The notes beneath the pieces are model-generated. The model did not search any database, was not told where the DNA came from, and saw only the letters and a program-made list of their open reading frames with translations. A stretch of 64,000 bases of DNA, from the NCBI RefSeq assembly GCF_003316765.1, contig NZ_NIJF01000095.1, positions 62,001-126,000 on the forward strand, written 5' to 3'. The position numbers were made by a program, and so were the translations under genes. Source of the stretch: Bacillus sp. P14.5 (GTDB lineage: Bacteria > Bacillota > Bacilli > Bacillales > Bacillaceae_B). Shown one piece after another: positions 9,617 to 18,919 of the stretch (position 1 is its first letter; each line of letters begins with the position of its first letter).

Positions 9617-10270
9617 ATGATGATAATCAATATTCTTGGCGGGGGACCTGAAGAGTTCATTCCCGATTTGGAAATGTACAAAGAAGATGAAGGAGCAATC
9701 TGGGTGGGGGTCGATCACGGAGTCTTCCGCTTGCTCCATAGGGGCATTAATCCCGATATGGCTTTTGGCGACTTTGACTCAGTGAATGACGCTGAATGGA
9801 AGCTTATTGAAGAGAAAGTGAAACAAATCAACCGGTTCATGCCGGAGAAGGACGAGACTGACATGGAACTGGCCTTAAACTGGGCGATCGATAAGGCGCC
9901 TGGCTCCATAAAGATCTTTGGTGCGACTGGTGGAAGAATCGATCATTTCCTGGCAAACATTCAGCTTCTTGGAAAAAAAGAAAATCTTCACCCGGCCATC
10001 GAGATTGAAATCATTGATATACAAAATCATGTTCAAATTGTTCCGCCCGGTGAATATACTTTAGCAGATAAGAAACAAAGCAAGTATGTATCCTTTCTTC
10101 CTCTATCTGAAAAAGTTGAAGGATTGACGCTGCAAGGATTCAAGTACCCTCTTGAAAACAGGAATATTACAACGGGATCCACACTATGTATAAGTAACGA
10201 ACTTATTCAGTCAACCGGTACTTTTTCATTCTTAAGCGGCATATTAATGGTGATAAGAAGTCATGATTAG
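9617..10270 (+). CDS. thiN: Thiamine pyrophosphokinase
   Basis: ThiN transfers pyrophosphate from ATP to thiamine to make the cofactor TPP. The protein (about 217 residues) begins MMIINILGGGPEEF. It has the family's FGDFDSV motif, the KDETDMELAL acidic motif and GATGGRIDHFLANI. The ATG at 9617 follows GAGGTG; the in-frame GTG at 9611 overlaps that ribosome site and is less likely. The rpe-thiN-spoVM order matches B. subtilis, but here about 760 bases with a repeat and hairpins separate rpe from thiN. Confidence 0.93.
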   Translation: MMIINILGGGPEEFIPDLEMYKEDEGAIWVGVDHGVFRLLHRGINPDMAFGDFDSVNDAEWKLIEEKVKQINRFMPEKDETDMELALNWAIDKAPGSIKIFGATGGRIDHFLANIQLLGKKENLHPAIEIEIIDIQNHVQIVPPGEYTLADKKQSKYVSFLPLSEKVEGLTLQGFKYPLENRNITTGSTLCISNELIQSTGTFSFLSGILMVIRSHD

Positions 10271-10381
10271 GCACTCTTAACTTTTAACCATGAAGGATGC
10301 GTACTTAAATTCATCGTTTGAATATACTATAACCGATTCAAGCGAGACGACAGGTTCTAGATTGATGGGGAGGGACTATTG

Positions 10382-10462
10382 ATGAAATTCTATACGATTA
10401 AACTGCCTAAGTTCTTGGGCGGACTTGTGAAAGCAATGCTGGGGACATTTAAGAAAGAATAA
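10382..10462 (+). CDS. spoVM: Spore morphogenesis peptide SpoVM
   Basis: This 26-codon gene, below usual ORF size cut-offs, encodes a peptide starting MKFYTIKLPKFLGGL and ending GTFKKE, almost identical to B. subtilis SpoVM. SpoVM is an amphipathic helix that recognises the convex curvature of the forespore membrane and anchors SpoIVA to start coat assembly. The Pro9 region, important for curvature sensing, is kept. A GGGGAGGGACT ribosome site precedes the ATG, and a terminator follows. The position between thiN and rpmB is the B. subtilis location. In B. subtilis it is transcribed by SigE; I did not find a convincing SigE promoter here. Confidence 0.95.
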   Translation: MKFYTIKLPKFLGGLVKAMLGTFKKE

Positions 10463-10470
10463 GAGTAATT

Positions 10471-10502
10471 AAAAACATCCTGGAAGACGGGGTGTTTTTT
10501 TA
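10471..10502 (+). terminator. Terminator after spoVM
   Basis: AACATCC and GGGTGTT pair across a short loop and are followed by seven or more T residues, just after the spoVM stop. A second small hairpin (CCCGCTTCAAGCGGG, about 10526-10540) lies further down. Confidence 0.75.
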
Positions 10503-10584
10503 TGTGTCTATATTCATGAGGAACTCCCGCTTCAAGCGGGGATGGTAATAATCCTGGCGGTGGTGTATTAAAAGGGGAGGATAA

Positions 10585-10616
10585 CGAAAAGAGACTCCCT
10601 GAAAAGGGAGTCTCTT
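10585..10616 (-). terminator. Terminator of rpmB
   Basis: A perfect 12-bp stem (10589-10600 with 10605-10616) with a GAAA loop is followed, on the minus strand, by TTTTCG. It lies just downstream of the rpmB stop. It also blocks transcription running in from rpmB towards spoVM. Confidence 0.85.
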
Positions 10617-10624
10617 AATGAACA

Positions 10625-10813
10625 TTATACACGTTCAACTTTACCGGATTTTAAAGCTCTTGCAGAAACCCAAACACGTTTTGGTTTTCCATCTACAAGA
10701 ATGCGAACTTTTTGTAAGTTAGCGCCCCATGTACGCTTGTTAGCGTTCATCGCGTGGGAGCGAGCGTTGCCCGAACGAGCTTTACGGCCAGTTACTACGC
10801 ATTGTTTTGGCAT
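10625..10813 (-). CDS. rpmB: 50S ribosomal protein L28
   Basis: L28 is a small component of the large ribosomal subunit. The 62-residue product starts [16 protein letters not shown] and contains the conserved [11 protein letters not shown] and [15 protein letters not shown]. It is the only clear gene on the minus strand in this window, the same orientation as in B. subtilis between spoVM and the asp23-like gene. A GAGGAGGGAATACC ribosome site precedes the start. Confidence 0.97.
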   Translation of the reverse strand: MPKQCVVTGRKARSGNARSHAMNANKRTWGANLQKVRILVDGKPKRVWVSARALKSGKVERV

Positions 10814-10962
10814 GGTATTCCCTCCTCATAAAAGAAGCTGAAACAATATCAGTTGTTTCACATTTCAACATAGTCATAAAAGATACTTTAATAATTTATC
10901 ATACAACCACCAACAATGCAACACTTCTGCAAAAAGATATCAAGAAAAAATACTTGACGCAT

Positions 10963-11086
10963 AGAAAAGCGGAAGACGCTGTTCAGTCCCGACAGGCACT
11001 GGGGGAACTCACAGGGAAATCCTGAACTTGGATTTTTCTGTGAGTTTCACAGTGACCCGAGGGACTAGCGTCTGGAGCTGGACAGA
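10963..11086. repeat. Intergenic repeat, family R3, copy 1
   Basis: The element starts GAAAAGCGGAAGACGC and ends GCGTCTGGAGCTGGAC, a type of end I recognise from many Bacillus intergenic repeats. It folds as nested stems: AGACGCT with AGCGTCT, CAGTCCC with GGGACT, and a strong inner stem AACTCACAG/CTGTGAGTT with AAATCC/GGATTT (about 11008-11047). It lies between the divergent rpmB and asp23-like genes. An apparent ORF across it (10807-11025) is spurious. Confidence 0.75.
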
Positions 11087-11342
11087 GAAGTGTGTAGCCG
11101 GCTTGTTCAACTCAGGGGAATCTGCTATTTTATGATAGATGGAAAAAAGCAGGTTAAATATACTCTAAAATGTATATTCCACGGAAAAATAGGGTTATTA
11201 CTAATAAAAAGGGCAGCAAAAACGCGGAGAATGATGCAATTATTAATACTTTAAGGGCTCCTGGCATTACTTTAGCTTTTAAAAATATTATAGATATAGT
11301 AAAATGTCTTTAGCCAAGCATGTATTAGAAGGGGGAACAATC

Positions 11343-11705
11343 ATGTCCATCGAAATGAAAACGAAGTTCGGGCAAATTGATATAACTAATGATGTTGTCG
11401 CAATGATCGCAGGCGGAGCTGCTATTGATTGCTATGGTATCGTCGGAATGGCTTCTAAGAATCAAATCAAAGACGGTTTGACAGATATTTTGCGCAAAGA
11501 GAACTTCACTCGGGGTGTTATCGTTCGCCAAGAAGAGGAAGAAGTACATATTGATATGTACATCATCGTGAGTTACGGAACGAAAATTTCTGAAATCGCT
11601 CACAATGTACAATCAAAAGTCAAGTATACTCTTAACAAAACCGTCGGCTTGGCGGTCGATTCAGTAAATATTTTTGTTCAGGGAGTTCGAGTAACGAACC
11701 CGTAG
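11343..11705 (+). CDS. yloU: Asp23/Gls24 family protein (YloU-like)
   Basis: This belongs to the Asp23/Gls24 family of small cell-envelope stress-associated proteins. The 120-residue product begins MSIEMKTKFGQIDITNDVVAMIAGG and has the family core (CYGIVGMAS, GVIVRQEEEEVHIDMYIIVSYG, AVDSVNIFVQGVRV). ATG 11343 follows GGGGGAACA; the frame is open further upstream without homology. It is 15 bases ahead of the fakA-like gene and is probably cotranscribed with it. In B. subtilis the function of this protein is not well defined. Confidence 0.9.
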   Translation: MSIEMKTKFGQIDITNDVVAMIAGGAAIDCYGIVGMASKNQIKDGLTDILRKENFTRGVIVRQEEEEVHIDMYIIVSYGTKISEIAHNVQSKVKYTLNKTVGLAVDSVNIFVQGVRVTNP

Positions 11706-11720
11706 TGAGGAGGAAGATTC

Positions 11721-13397
11721 GTGTCAATTACATCTTTGGAAGGAAAGCGTTTTGCGGAAATGGTCATTCAGGGTGCTAATAACTTGGCCGCCAACGCAAA
11801 TATGGTTGACGCATTAAACGTATTTCCGGTTCCTGATGGTGATACTGGAACAAATATGAATTTATCAATGACTTCCGGTGCCAAGGAAGTTCAGAACAAC
11901 GTGCAAGAGCATATAGGAAAAGTGGCAGGAGCACTATCCAAAGGCCTTCTTATGGGAGCAAGGGGTAACTCAGGCGTCATTTTATCCCAATTATTCAGGG
12001 GATTCGGGAAAGCGATCGAAAATAAATCCTCGTTGAATAGTGCAGAATTTGCGGATGCATTGCAGACTGGTGTAGAAACAGCTTATAAAGCGGTTATGAA
12101 ACCTGTAGAAGGAACAATCCTTACTGTTGCAAAAGATGCAGCGAAGAAAGCTGTCACCATTGCAAAAAACGAAAGTGATATCGTTGCCTTGATGGAGGAA
12201 ACAGTAAAAGAAGCAAGAGCGTCTCTTGACAGGACACCTGATCTTCTCCCTGTATTAAAGGAAGTAGGGGTAGTGGACAGCGGCGGTCAGGGCTTGCTGC
12301 TGGTTTATGAAGGATTCCTTGCAGAATTGAAGGGGGAGCAGGTTTCTGACTATACCACCCTGCCTTCAATGAATGACCTTGTAAGTGCCGAGCACCATAA
12401 GAATGTTCAAGGGTTCATGAATACGGAAGATATCGAATTTGGATATTGTACAGAATTCATGGTCCGCTTTGAAGATGGCAAAGAAACGTTCTCCGAGGAA
12501 AACTTCCGGAATGACCTGAGTGCATTCGGAGATTCATTGCTTGTTATAAGCGATGAGGAACTTGCCAAGGTACATATCCATTCTGAGCAGCCTGGTGAAG
12601 TATTAAGCTACGGGCAAAAATACGGCAGCTTGATTTCAATGAAGATTGAAAACATGCGCCAGCAGCATAGCACACTCATGAATGAAACTTCGCACCATTT
12701 GAACGAAGGTGATGTACAAGCTGTAAAGCCGAAAGAAAAGAAAGAATTTGGCATCGTAACCGTTTCAATGGGCGAAGGGATTGCCGAACTATTCCGCAGC
12801 ATAGGTGCAACCTATGTCATTGAAGGCGGCCAGACGATGAATCCGAGCACGGAAGATATTGTCAAAGCTGTCCAAGAAGTCAATGCGGAAAAAGTCATCA
12901 TCCTCCCGAATAATAAGAACATTATTATGGCGGCCAATCAGGCAGCAGAGGTTGTGGAAGGTGATGTTGCTGTGGTTCCAACCAAAACGGTTCCTCAGGG
13001 CATGGCAGCTCTGCTTGCTTTCAATCCTTCAGCGGGCACTGCCGAGAACCAGGAGTCAATGACAGAGGCATCGAAGTTTGTCAAAACAGGGCAAATCACG
13101 TTTGCTGTCAGAGATACAAGCATAGACGGCCTGAGCATCCAAAAAGATGATTTCATGGGGATATCGGAAGGGAAAATTGTTGTAACGGGCAAAGAACGCC
13201 TGGACACAGCAAAAAACCTGCTTGAAGAAATGCTGGACGAAGAGGCTGAAATCCTGACGATCCTATACGGCGAAGATGCTTCTCAGGAAGATGTCGATGC
13301 ACTTACTGAGTTTATTGAAGAAAAATACCCAGATGTGGAAGTAGAGGTTCATAACGGTAAGCAGCCATTGTACTCCTTTATCTTCTCAATAGAATAA
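11721..13397 (+). CDS. fakA: DhaL-domain fatty acid kinase-like protein (YloV/FakA)
   Basis: The 558-residue protein has an N-terminal DhaL nucleotide-binding domain with the metal-binding motif NVFPVPDGDTGTNMNLS (about residues 33-50) and GARGNSGVILSQ. A middle domain and a C-terminal DegV-like FakB-interacting domain follow. The layout matches Staphylococcus FakA, which phosphorylates exogenous fatty acids bound to FakB. Assignment to B. subtilis YloV is clear; the kinase function is by family. The GTG start follows GAGGAGGAAGATTC. Confidence 0.9.
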   Translation: MSITSLEGKRFAEMVIQGANNLAANANMVDALNVFPVPDGDTGTNMNLSMTSGAKEVQNNVQEHIGKVAGALSKGLLMGARGNSGVILSQLFRGFGKAIENKSSLNSAEFADALQTGVETAYKAVMKPVEGTILTVAKDAAKKAVTIAKNESDIVALMEETVKEARASLDRTPDLLPVLKEVGVVDSGGQGLLLVYEGFLAELKGEQVSDYTTLPSMNDLVSAEHHKNVQGFMNTEDIEFGYCTEFMVRFEDGKETFSEENFRNDLSAFGDSLLVISDEELAKVHIHSEQPGEVLSYGQKYGSLISMKIENMRQQHSTLMNETSHHLNEGDVQAVKPKEKKEFGIVTVSMGEGIAELFRSIGATYVIEGGQTMNPSTEDIVKAVQEVNAEKVIILPNNKNIIMAANQAAEVVEGDVAVVPTKTVPQGMAALLAFNPSAGTAENQESMTEASKFVKTGQITFAVRDTSIDGLSIQKDDFMGISEGKIVVTGKERLDTAKNLLEEMLDEEAEILTILYGEDASQEDVDALTEFIEEKYPDVEVEVHNGKQPLYSFIFSIE

Positions 13398-13407
13398 GAC
13401 TTACAAG

Positions 13408-13440
13408 AAATAGAAGGGGCAGCCCTTCTATTTTCTTTTG
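13408..13440 (+). terminator. Terminator after the fakA-like gene
   Basis: AAATAGAAGGG (13408-13418) pairs perfectly with CCCTTCTATTT (13423-13433) around a 4-base loop, followed by a T-rich stretch. It separates the yloU-fakA unit from the serine dehydratase genes. Confidence 0.88.
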
Positions 13441-13600
13441 TATAGAAAGTTTTCGCTGCTGGACAGCCACAGATGTAAGTCTGTACAAGTCGTGTTATTA
13501 TAAATATTGAACAGACTGATAAAAGCAATGCAGCTTGATTACGGTGAATTCCGTTATTATCAGCTTCATATATAGATTAATTGGAGAGAGGGAGACGGCT

Positions 13601-14266
13601 ATGAAGTACAAAAGTGTGTTCGATATTATTGGGCCGGTTATGATTGGTCCTTCAAGTTCCCATACTGCTGGTGCAGCCAGGATTGGAAGGGTCGCAAGGA
13701 ATCTTTTTGGACGCGATCCAGAATGGGCGGAAATTTCTTTTTACGGTTCATTTGCCAAGACTTATAAAGGGCACGGGACTGATGTGGCCATTGTCGGCGG
13801 CCTGATGGACTATGATACATTTGATGAAAGAATAAAAGATTCGTTGAGTATAGCTAAACAAAAAGGCATCAAGATCAAATTTCGCGAGGAAGATGCCGTT
13901 ACAGATCATCCTAATACCGCAAGGATCCGTCTCGGGGATGCTCAAAGCGAAATGGAATTGGTCGGGATTTCAATTGGCGGCGGGAAAATAGAGGTAACGG
14001 AGTTAAACGGCTTTGAACTTAAGCTTACAGGGTTCCACCCCGCTATCCTTGTCGTGCATGAAGACAGATTCGGTGCGATTGCTGCCGTATCACAAGTGCT
14101 GGCCAAGCATGAAATCAATATCGGTTCCATGGATGTTTCACGTAAGGAAAAAGGAAAGATGGCTTTAATGACAATAGAAATTGACCAGAACAACATTGAA
14201 GAGAAAGTAATAGAAGAATTAAAAGGATTGGCGAATGTAACCCAGGTTACGATGATTGCCGATTAA
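13601..14266 (+). CDS. sdaAB: L-serine dehydratase, beta subunit
   Basis: SdaAB pairs with SdaAA to form an iron-sulfur L-serine deaminase that converts serine to pyruvate and ammonia. The 221-residue chain begins MKYKSVFDIIGPVMIGPSSSHTAGA, the family signature. It ends in an ACT-type regulatory domain (HPAILVVHEDRFGAIAAVS). ATG 13601 follows GGAGAGAGGGAG; an upstream in-frame start at 13535 has no homology. A short spacer separates it from sdaAA. Confidence 0.93.
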   Translation: MKYKSVFDIIGPVMIGPSSSHTAGAARIGRVARNLFGRDPEWAEISFYGSFAKTYKGHGTDVAIVGGLMDYDTFDERIKDSLSIAKQKGIKIKFREEDAVTDHPNTARIRLGDAQSEMELVGISIGGGKIEVTELNGFELKLTGFHPAILVVHEDRFGAIAAVSQVLAKHEINIGSMDVSRKEKGKMALMTIEIDQNNIEEKVIEELKGLANVTQVTMIAD

Positions 14267-14315
14267 TGAGTGCAAGGGTGACAGCGCTTACAATTCATTT
14301 GAAAGGAGTATGGGT

Positions 14316-15203
14316 ATGTTTCGTAATGTAGCCGAGTTAGTAGAATTAGCAGAAAGCAATAACAAGAAGATATCCGATATCATGATAGAACAGGAAATGG
14401 AGTACAAAAATAAAAGTTGGGATGAAATCTTTTCGATGATGGAAAGAAATCTAGTGGTAATGGAGGAAGCTGTCGAGAAAGGACTTAAAGGCGTCCGGTC
14501 TCATTCAGGATTGACAGGCGGTGATGCGGTCCTTCTTCAGAAATACATTGAAAAAGGCAATTACCTTTCCGGCCAGTTCTTATTGGATGCTGTCAGCAAG
14601 GCTGTTGCCACCAATGAAGTGAATGCTGCGATGGGAACCATATGCGCTACCCCGACCGCGGGTTCTGCAGGAGTGGTGCCGGGGACACTTTTTGCCGTAA
14701 AGAATAAGCTTAATCCTACGAGAGAAGATATGGTCAGATTCTTGTTTGTATCAGGTGCCTTCGGATTTGTGGTTGCTAATAATGCTTCCATTTCAGGAGC
14801 AGCAGGCGGCTGCCAGGCCGAAGTCGGTTCCGCAAGCGGAATGGCGGCAGCGGCAATTGTCGAGCTGGCAGGCGGTACGCCGAGTCAAAGTGCAGAAGCA
14901 ATGGCCATCACACTAAAGAATATGCTGGGATTGGTGTGTGATCCAGTAGCAGGGCTGGTGGAAGTACCATGTGTGAAGAGAAATGCAATGGGCGCAGCAA
15001 ACGCCATGGTTGCCGCTGATATGGCTTTGGCGGGAATCACCAGCAGAATTCCTTGTGATGAAGTAATCGATGCCATGTTCAAGATTGGTCAAACCATGCC
15101 GGTCGCACTACGGGAGACAGCGCAGGGAGGACTTGCGGCAACGCCAACCGGCCGTGAGCTCGAAGCGAAAATCTTTGGAGTATCTCTGAATAAAGGTGAC
15201 TGA
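14316..15203 (+). CDS. sdaAA: L-serine dehydratase, alpha subunit
   Basis: This is the catalytic subunit carrying the 4Fe-4S cluster of the two-chain serine dehydratase. From ATG 14316 (after GAAAGGAG) the 295-residue protein starts MFRNVAELVELAESNNKK, as in B. subtilis. It has the SHSGLTGGDAV motif, GTICATPTAGSAGVVPG, AAGGCQAEVGSASGM and the Cys-containing GLVCDPVAGLVEVPCVKRN. The last bases overlap recG. Confidence 0.94.
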   Translation: MFRNVAELVELAESNNKKISDIMIEQEMEYKNKSWDEIFSMMERNLVVMEEAVEKGLKGVRSHSGLTGGDAVLLQKYIEKGNYLSGQFLLDAVSKAVATNEVNAAMGTICATPTAGSAGVVPGTLFAVKNKLNPTREDMVRFLFVSGAFGFVVANNASISGAAGGCQAEVGSASGMAAAAIVELAGGTPSQSAEAMAITLKNMLGLVCDPVAGLVEVPCVKRNAMGAANAMVAADMALAGITSRIPCDEVIDAMFKIGQTMPVALRETAQGGLAATPTGRELEAKIFGVSLNKGD

Positions 15204-17244
15204 TTTATTTCAAATACCGGTGACGGAAATTAAAGGGGTAGGGGAAGAAACCGCAATACAGCTTGCTGCCATGGGAATCGATACTGTCGGAGGCTTGATC
15301 GATTACGTACCATACCGGTATGAGGATTACCGGTTGAAGGATCTGGCAGAAGCTGAACATGATGAACGGGTAACGGTGGAAGGGAAAATTCATTCAGCCC
15401 CCTCTTTGATGTTCTATGGTAAAAAGAAATCCCGATTGAATGTACGCCTGCTTGCAGGCAGTTATTTGATCCAGGCAACATTTTTTAATCAGCCTTATCT
15501 TAAAAAAAAGCTGAATCTTCAAGATACCATTACGGTGACAGGTAAATGGGATAAAAACAGGCAGATCATCACGGTTTCTCAATATTCCCTTGGTCCTCAT
15601 ACCTCAAAAGGAGATTTTGAGCCAGTTTACTCCCTGAAAGGCTCCATAAAAAATCAGACCCTTAGGAAGTTCATCAGGACGGCATTCGACCACTATGGAT
15701 CGGCAATAATTGAGAATCTTCCTGAATCACTGCGAGTGCCGTATAAGCTTATTGACCGCCGGGAAGCACTTTTCAATCTTCATTTTCCTGCAGATCCCAC
15801 TAGCTTGAAACAGGCAAGGCGCAGGATGGTATATGAGGAGTTCCTTCTGTTTCAATTGAAAATGCAGGCGCTGCGTAAATTCGAGCGGGAGCACTCTAAT
15901 GGCATTTCACAGAATTATGATTTAGGTAGTATCAAAGGATTCATCAACAGTCTGCCTTTTCCGTTGACTGACGCCCAAAAAAGGGTTGTGAATGAGATTT
16001 CGGCTGATATGAAGTCCCCTTATCGAATGAACAGACTCCTGCAAGGGGATGTCGGGTCAGGTAAAACAGTCGTTGCGGCCATCGCTTTATATTCGACTAT
16101 TACCGCCGGCTACCAGGGAGCGCTGATGGTCCCGACGGAAATTCTCGCCGAACAGCATGCTGAATCACTCAGCGGCCTGCTTGGTCCTTCAGGCTTAAAT
16201 ACAGCTCTGCTGACAAGTTCTGTTAAGGGCAAGCGAAGAAAACTTCTGCTGCAGAAACTGGAGGACGGGGAGATTGACGTTTTGATTGGCACTCATGCCT
16301 TAATACAGGATGAAGTCAATTTCAAGAACCTCGGCTTGGTCATAACAGATGAACAGCATCGGTTCGGTGTCCAGCAAAGGCGTGTCCTGCGTGAAAAGGG
16401 GGAAAGTCCCGATGTGCTTTTCATGACAGCGACCCCTATCCCGCGGACACTTGCCATCACGGTTTTCGGGGAAATGGATGTTTCAATAATTGATGAAATG
16501 CCAGCGGGCAGAAAAATAATCGAAACCTATTGGGCCAAACAGGATAAACTTGAACGGGTTCTTGATTTTATGGAGAAGGAACTTAAGCAGGGCAGGCAGG
16601 CTTATGTGATTTGTCCGTTGATCGAGGAGTCGGACAAGCTTGATGTGCAAAATGCAATTGATGTCCATGCCCAGCTGCAGTTTTATTTTCAGGATAGGTA
16701 TGATGTCGGGCTTATGCACGGAAGGCTGCATTCCGACGAGAAGGACGAAGTGATGAAAGCGTTCAGCAAAAATGAAATCCAGGTTCTTGTATCGACAACG
16801 GTTGTTGAAGTGGGAGTGAACGTTCCCAATGCGACAATGATGGTTATCTATGATGCTGAACGGTTTGGGCTTTCCCAGCTCCATCAATTAAGGGGGCGTG
16901 TAGGCAGAGGCAGCGATCAATCGTACTGCATTCTGCTGGCGGACCCAAAAACCGATGTGGGGAAAGAACGGATGAGAATTATGGCTGAGACGAATGATGG
17001 CTTTGAACTCAGTGAAAAAGACCTGGAATTAAGGGGTCCCGGTGACTTCTTTGGGAAGAAACAAAGCGGGCTTCCTGAATTCAAGGTAGCGGATATGATT
17101 CATGATTACAGGGCGCTTGAGGTTGCCAGGAATGACGCACAGAAGCTGATACAGAGCAAAGAGTTCTGGAGTGCTGCTGAGTATGAAGGACTGCGGAACT
17201 TCCTCGAAAGTACGGGAGTCCTTCAAGGCGAAAAATTGGACTGA
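15196..17244 (+). CDS. recG: ATP-dependent DNA helicase RecG
   Basis: RecG reverses stalled forks and branch-migrates Holliday junctions. The 682-residue protein has an N-terminal wedge/OB domain (about residues 60-150). SF2 helicase motifs follow: GDVGSGKTVVAAIA, LIGTHALIQ, DEQHRFGVQQR, FMTATPIPRTLAIT and QLRGRVGRG. The C-terminal GPGDFFGKKQSGLPEF motif is the RecG-specific element. GTG 15196 overlaps the end of sdaAA. It matches B. subtilis RecG across its length. Confidence 0.96.
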   Translation: MTDLFQIPVTEIKGVGEETAIQLAAMGIDTVGGLIDYVPYRYEDYRLKDLAEAEHDERVTVEGKIHSAPSLMFYGKKKSRLNVRLLAGSYLIQATFFNQPYLKKKLNLQDTITVTGKWDKNRQIITVSQYSLGPHTSKGDFEPVYSLKGSIKNQTLRKFIRTAFDHYGSAIIENLPESLRVPYKLIDRREALFNLHFPADPTSLKQARRRMVYEEFLLFQLKMQALRKFEREHSNGISQNYDLGSIKGFINSLPFPLTDAQKRVVNEISADMKSPYRMNRLLQGDVGSGKTVVAAIALYSTITAGYQGALMVPTEILAEQHAESLSGLLGPSGLNTALLTSSVKGKRRKLLLQKLEDGEIDVLIGTHALIQDEVNFKNLGLVITDEQHRFGVQQRRVLREKGESPDVLFMTATPIPRTLAITVFGEMDVSIIDEMPAGRKIIETYWAKQDKLERVLDFMEKELKQGRQAYVICPLIEESDKLDVQNAIDVHAQLQFYFQDRYDVGLMHGRLHSDEKDEVMKAFSKNEIQVLVSTTVVEVGVNVPNATMMVIYDAERFGLSQLHQLRGRVGRGSDQSYCILLADPKTDVGKERMRIMAETNDGFELSEKDLELRGPGDFFGKKQSGLPEFKVADMIHDYRALEVARNDAQKLIQSKEFWSAAEYEGLRNFLESTGVLQGEKLD

Positions 17245-17248
17245 AAAA

Positions 17249-17278
17249 CAGATTGCAGATGCTTGCAATCTGTTTTTT
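17249..17278 (+). terminator. Terminator after recG
   Basis: CAGATTGCA (17249-17257) pairs with TGCAATCTG (17264-17272) and is followed by six T residues. It closes the recG transcript directly ahead of the fapR promoter. Confidence 0.9.
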
Positions 17279-17294
17279 AAATTATATACTACTA

Positions 17295-17311
17295 TTAGTA
17301 CCTAGTACTAG
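17295..17311 (+). promoter_or_regulatory. FapR operator upstream of fapR
   Basis: TTAGTACCTAGTACTAG is a near-perfect palindrome (TAGTAC-CTA-GTACTA core) matching the FapR operator type known from Bacillus and Staphylococcus. It lies just after a possible promoter (TTGCAA at about 17264, TATACT at about 17285, spacing 16). FapR would therefore repress its own operon, with release by malonyl-CoA. Confidence 0.85.
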
Positions 17312-17329
17312 TAGCGGATGGTGTTTAAA

Positions 17330-17920
17330 ATGAGACCAACTAAAAAACAGCGGCAAGTAGAATTGTCGGAAACAATAAAAGAAAATCCCTTTATTACAGA
17401 TGAAGAGCTCGCTGATCGATTTGGCGTGAGTGTCCAGACGATTCGTCTCGACCGTATGGAACTATCCATTCCTGAGTTAAGGGAAAGAATCAAGCATGTT
17501 GCCGAAAAGACATTTGGCGACGAAGTGAAATCCCTGCCGATAGAGGAAGTGATAGGGGAGATCATTGATATAGATCTGGATCAAAGCGCTATCTCGATTT
17601 TCGATGTTAAAGCAGAACATGTTTTCAAGCGGAATCGAATTGCCCGCGGCCATCATTTGTTTGCGCAGGCCAATTCTTTGGCTGTCGCTGTAATCAATGA
17701 TGAACTGGCATTGACTGCAAAATCGCAAATCCGCTTTACTCGTCCTGTAAAAGAGGGAGAAAGAATCATTGCCAAAGCAAAGGTTATAGATATACATAAA
17801 GAGCGTACCATAGTGGAAGTACATAGTTTTGTCGGCGGTGAAAAAGTATTTACAGGGGAATTCGAAATGTATCGTTCCAACGATGCTGAAAAGGATGATG
17901 AACATGAAAATAGCCATTGA
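17330..17920 (+). CDS. fapR: Fatty acid and phospholipid biosynthesis repressor FapR
   Basis: FapR represses fatty acid and phospholipid genes and is released from DNA by malonyl-CoA. From ATG 17330 the protein has about 196 residues. The N-terminal helix-turn-helix is [25 protein letters not shown]. The C-terminal hot-dog effector domain (about residues 75-185) contains [17 protein letters not shown] and [13 protein letters not shown]. An in-frame ATG at 17318 would add four residues. It overlaps plsX by 17 bases and heads the operon behind a FapR operator. Confidence 0.95.
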   Translation: MRPTKKQRQVELSETIKENPFITDEELADRFGVSVQTIRLDRMELSIPELRERIKHVAEKTFGDEVKSLPIEEVIGEIIDIDLDQSAISIFDVKAEHVFKRNRIARGHHLFAQANSLAVAVINDELALTAKSQIRFTRPVKEGERIIAKAKVIDIHKERTIVEVHSFVGGEKVFTGEFEMYRSNDAEKDDEHENSH

Positions 17921-18905
17921 TGCAATGGGCGGGGATAATGCTCCGAAAGAAATTGTTCTTGGGGCTGAAAGGGCTGTACAAGAGTTTGAGGATATTGAGG
18001 TCATTCTGTTCGGTGATGAAGGGAAAATAAAAGCAGAGATTGCTGAGCATGAAAGAATTGAAATTGTCCACACAACAGAAGCCATCCTGGGAACCGACGA
18101 GCCTGTAAGAGCAGTTAGACGAAAGAAAAATGCCTCGTTGGTTTTGATGGCACAAGCTGTTGCCGATGGTAAGGCGGATGCTTGTATATCGGCTGGAAAT
18201 ACAGGAGCGCTTATGACGGCAGGCCTGTTCATAGTCGGCAGGATAAAAGGCATTGAACGACCGGCCCTTGCTCCAACATTGCCGACCCTTGACGGACGGG
18301 GGTTTTTGATGCTTGATCTCGGCGCCAATGTGGACGCAAAGCCTGAACACCTTTTGCAATATGCAATTATGGGGAGCATATATGCGGAGAATGTAAGAGG
18401 GATAGAAAACCCGAGAGTCGGCCTTTTAAATATCGGGACTGAAGAGAAAAAGGGAAATGAGTTGACGAAAGCTGCTTTTTCGCTGCTTCAGAATGCTGAT
18501 ATTAACTTTATAGGAAATGTAGAGTCCAGGGATCTGCTGAACGGCACCGCCGATGTAGTAGTGACAGACGGTTTCACAGGAAATATGGTATTGAAAACAA
18601 TTGAAGGGACGGCCTTATCAATTTTTTCAATGCTCAAAACGACTTTGACTTCGTCGTTTAAAAATAAGCTTGCAGCCGGACTGGTAAAAAATGATTTAAG
18701 AGAGCTGAAGAATATGCTCGATTATACAGAATACGGAGGAGCAGGATTATTCGGGTTGAAAGCCCCTGTAATCAAAGCACATGGATCATCCAACGCCAAT
18801 GCGCTGTATAATGCTGTCCGACAGGCGAGGCAGATGGTGAACCATTCTGTTCCGGACACAATAAAACAAGCTGTGGCAAAGGAAGATGGCGAAGAATCAA
18901 GATAG
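17904..18905 (+). CDS. plsX: Phosphate acyltransferase PlsX
   Basis: PlsX converts acyl-ACP and phosphate to acyl-phosphate, the donor for PlsY in phosphatidic acid synthesis. From ATG 17904 ([18 protein letters not shown]) it is 333 residues with the family motifs [42 protein letters not shown] and [19 protein letters not shown]. The start lies within the end of fapR, so translation is coupled. Confidence 0.95.
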   Translation: MKIAIDAMGGDNAPKEIVLGAERAVQEFEDIEVILFGDEGKIKAEIAEHERIEIVHTTEAILGTDEPVRAVRRKKNASLVLMAQAVADGKADACISAGNTGALMTAGLFIVGRIKGIERPALAPTLPTLDGRGFLMLDLGANVDAKPEHLLQYAIMGSIYAENVRGIENPRVGLLNIGTEEKKGNELTKAAFSLLQNADINFIGNVESRDLLNGTADVVVTDGFTGNMVLKTIEGTALSIFSMLKTTLTSSFKNKLAAGLVKNDLRELKNMLDYTEYGGAGLFGLKAPVIKAHGSSNANALYNAVRQARQMVNHSVPDTIKQAVAKEDGEESR

Positions 18906-18919
18906 GGAGAGGGGATAAT

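Noticed and set aside
10807-11025. 72-codon frame opposite the rpmB start
   Set aside because: It overlaps the rpmB upstream region and an R3 repeat and has no family features.
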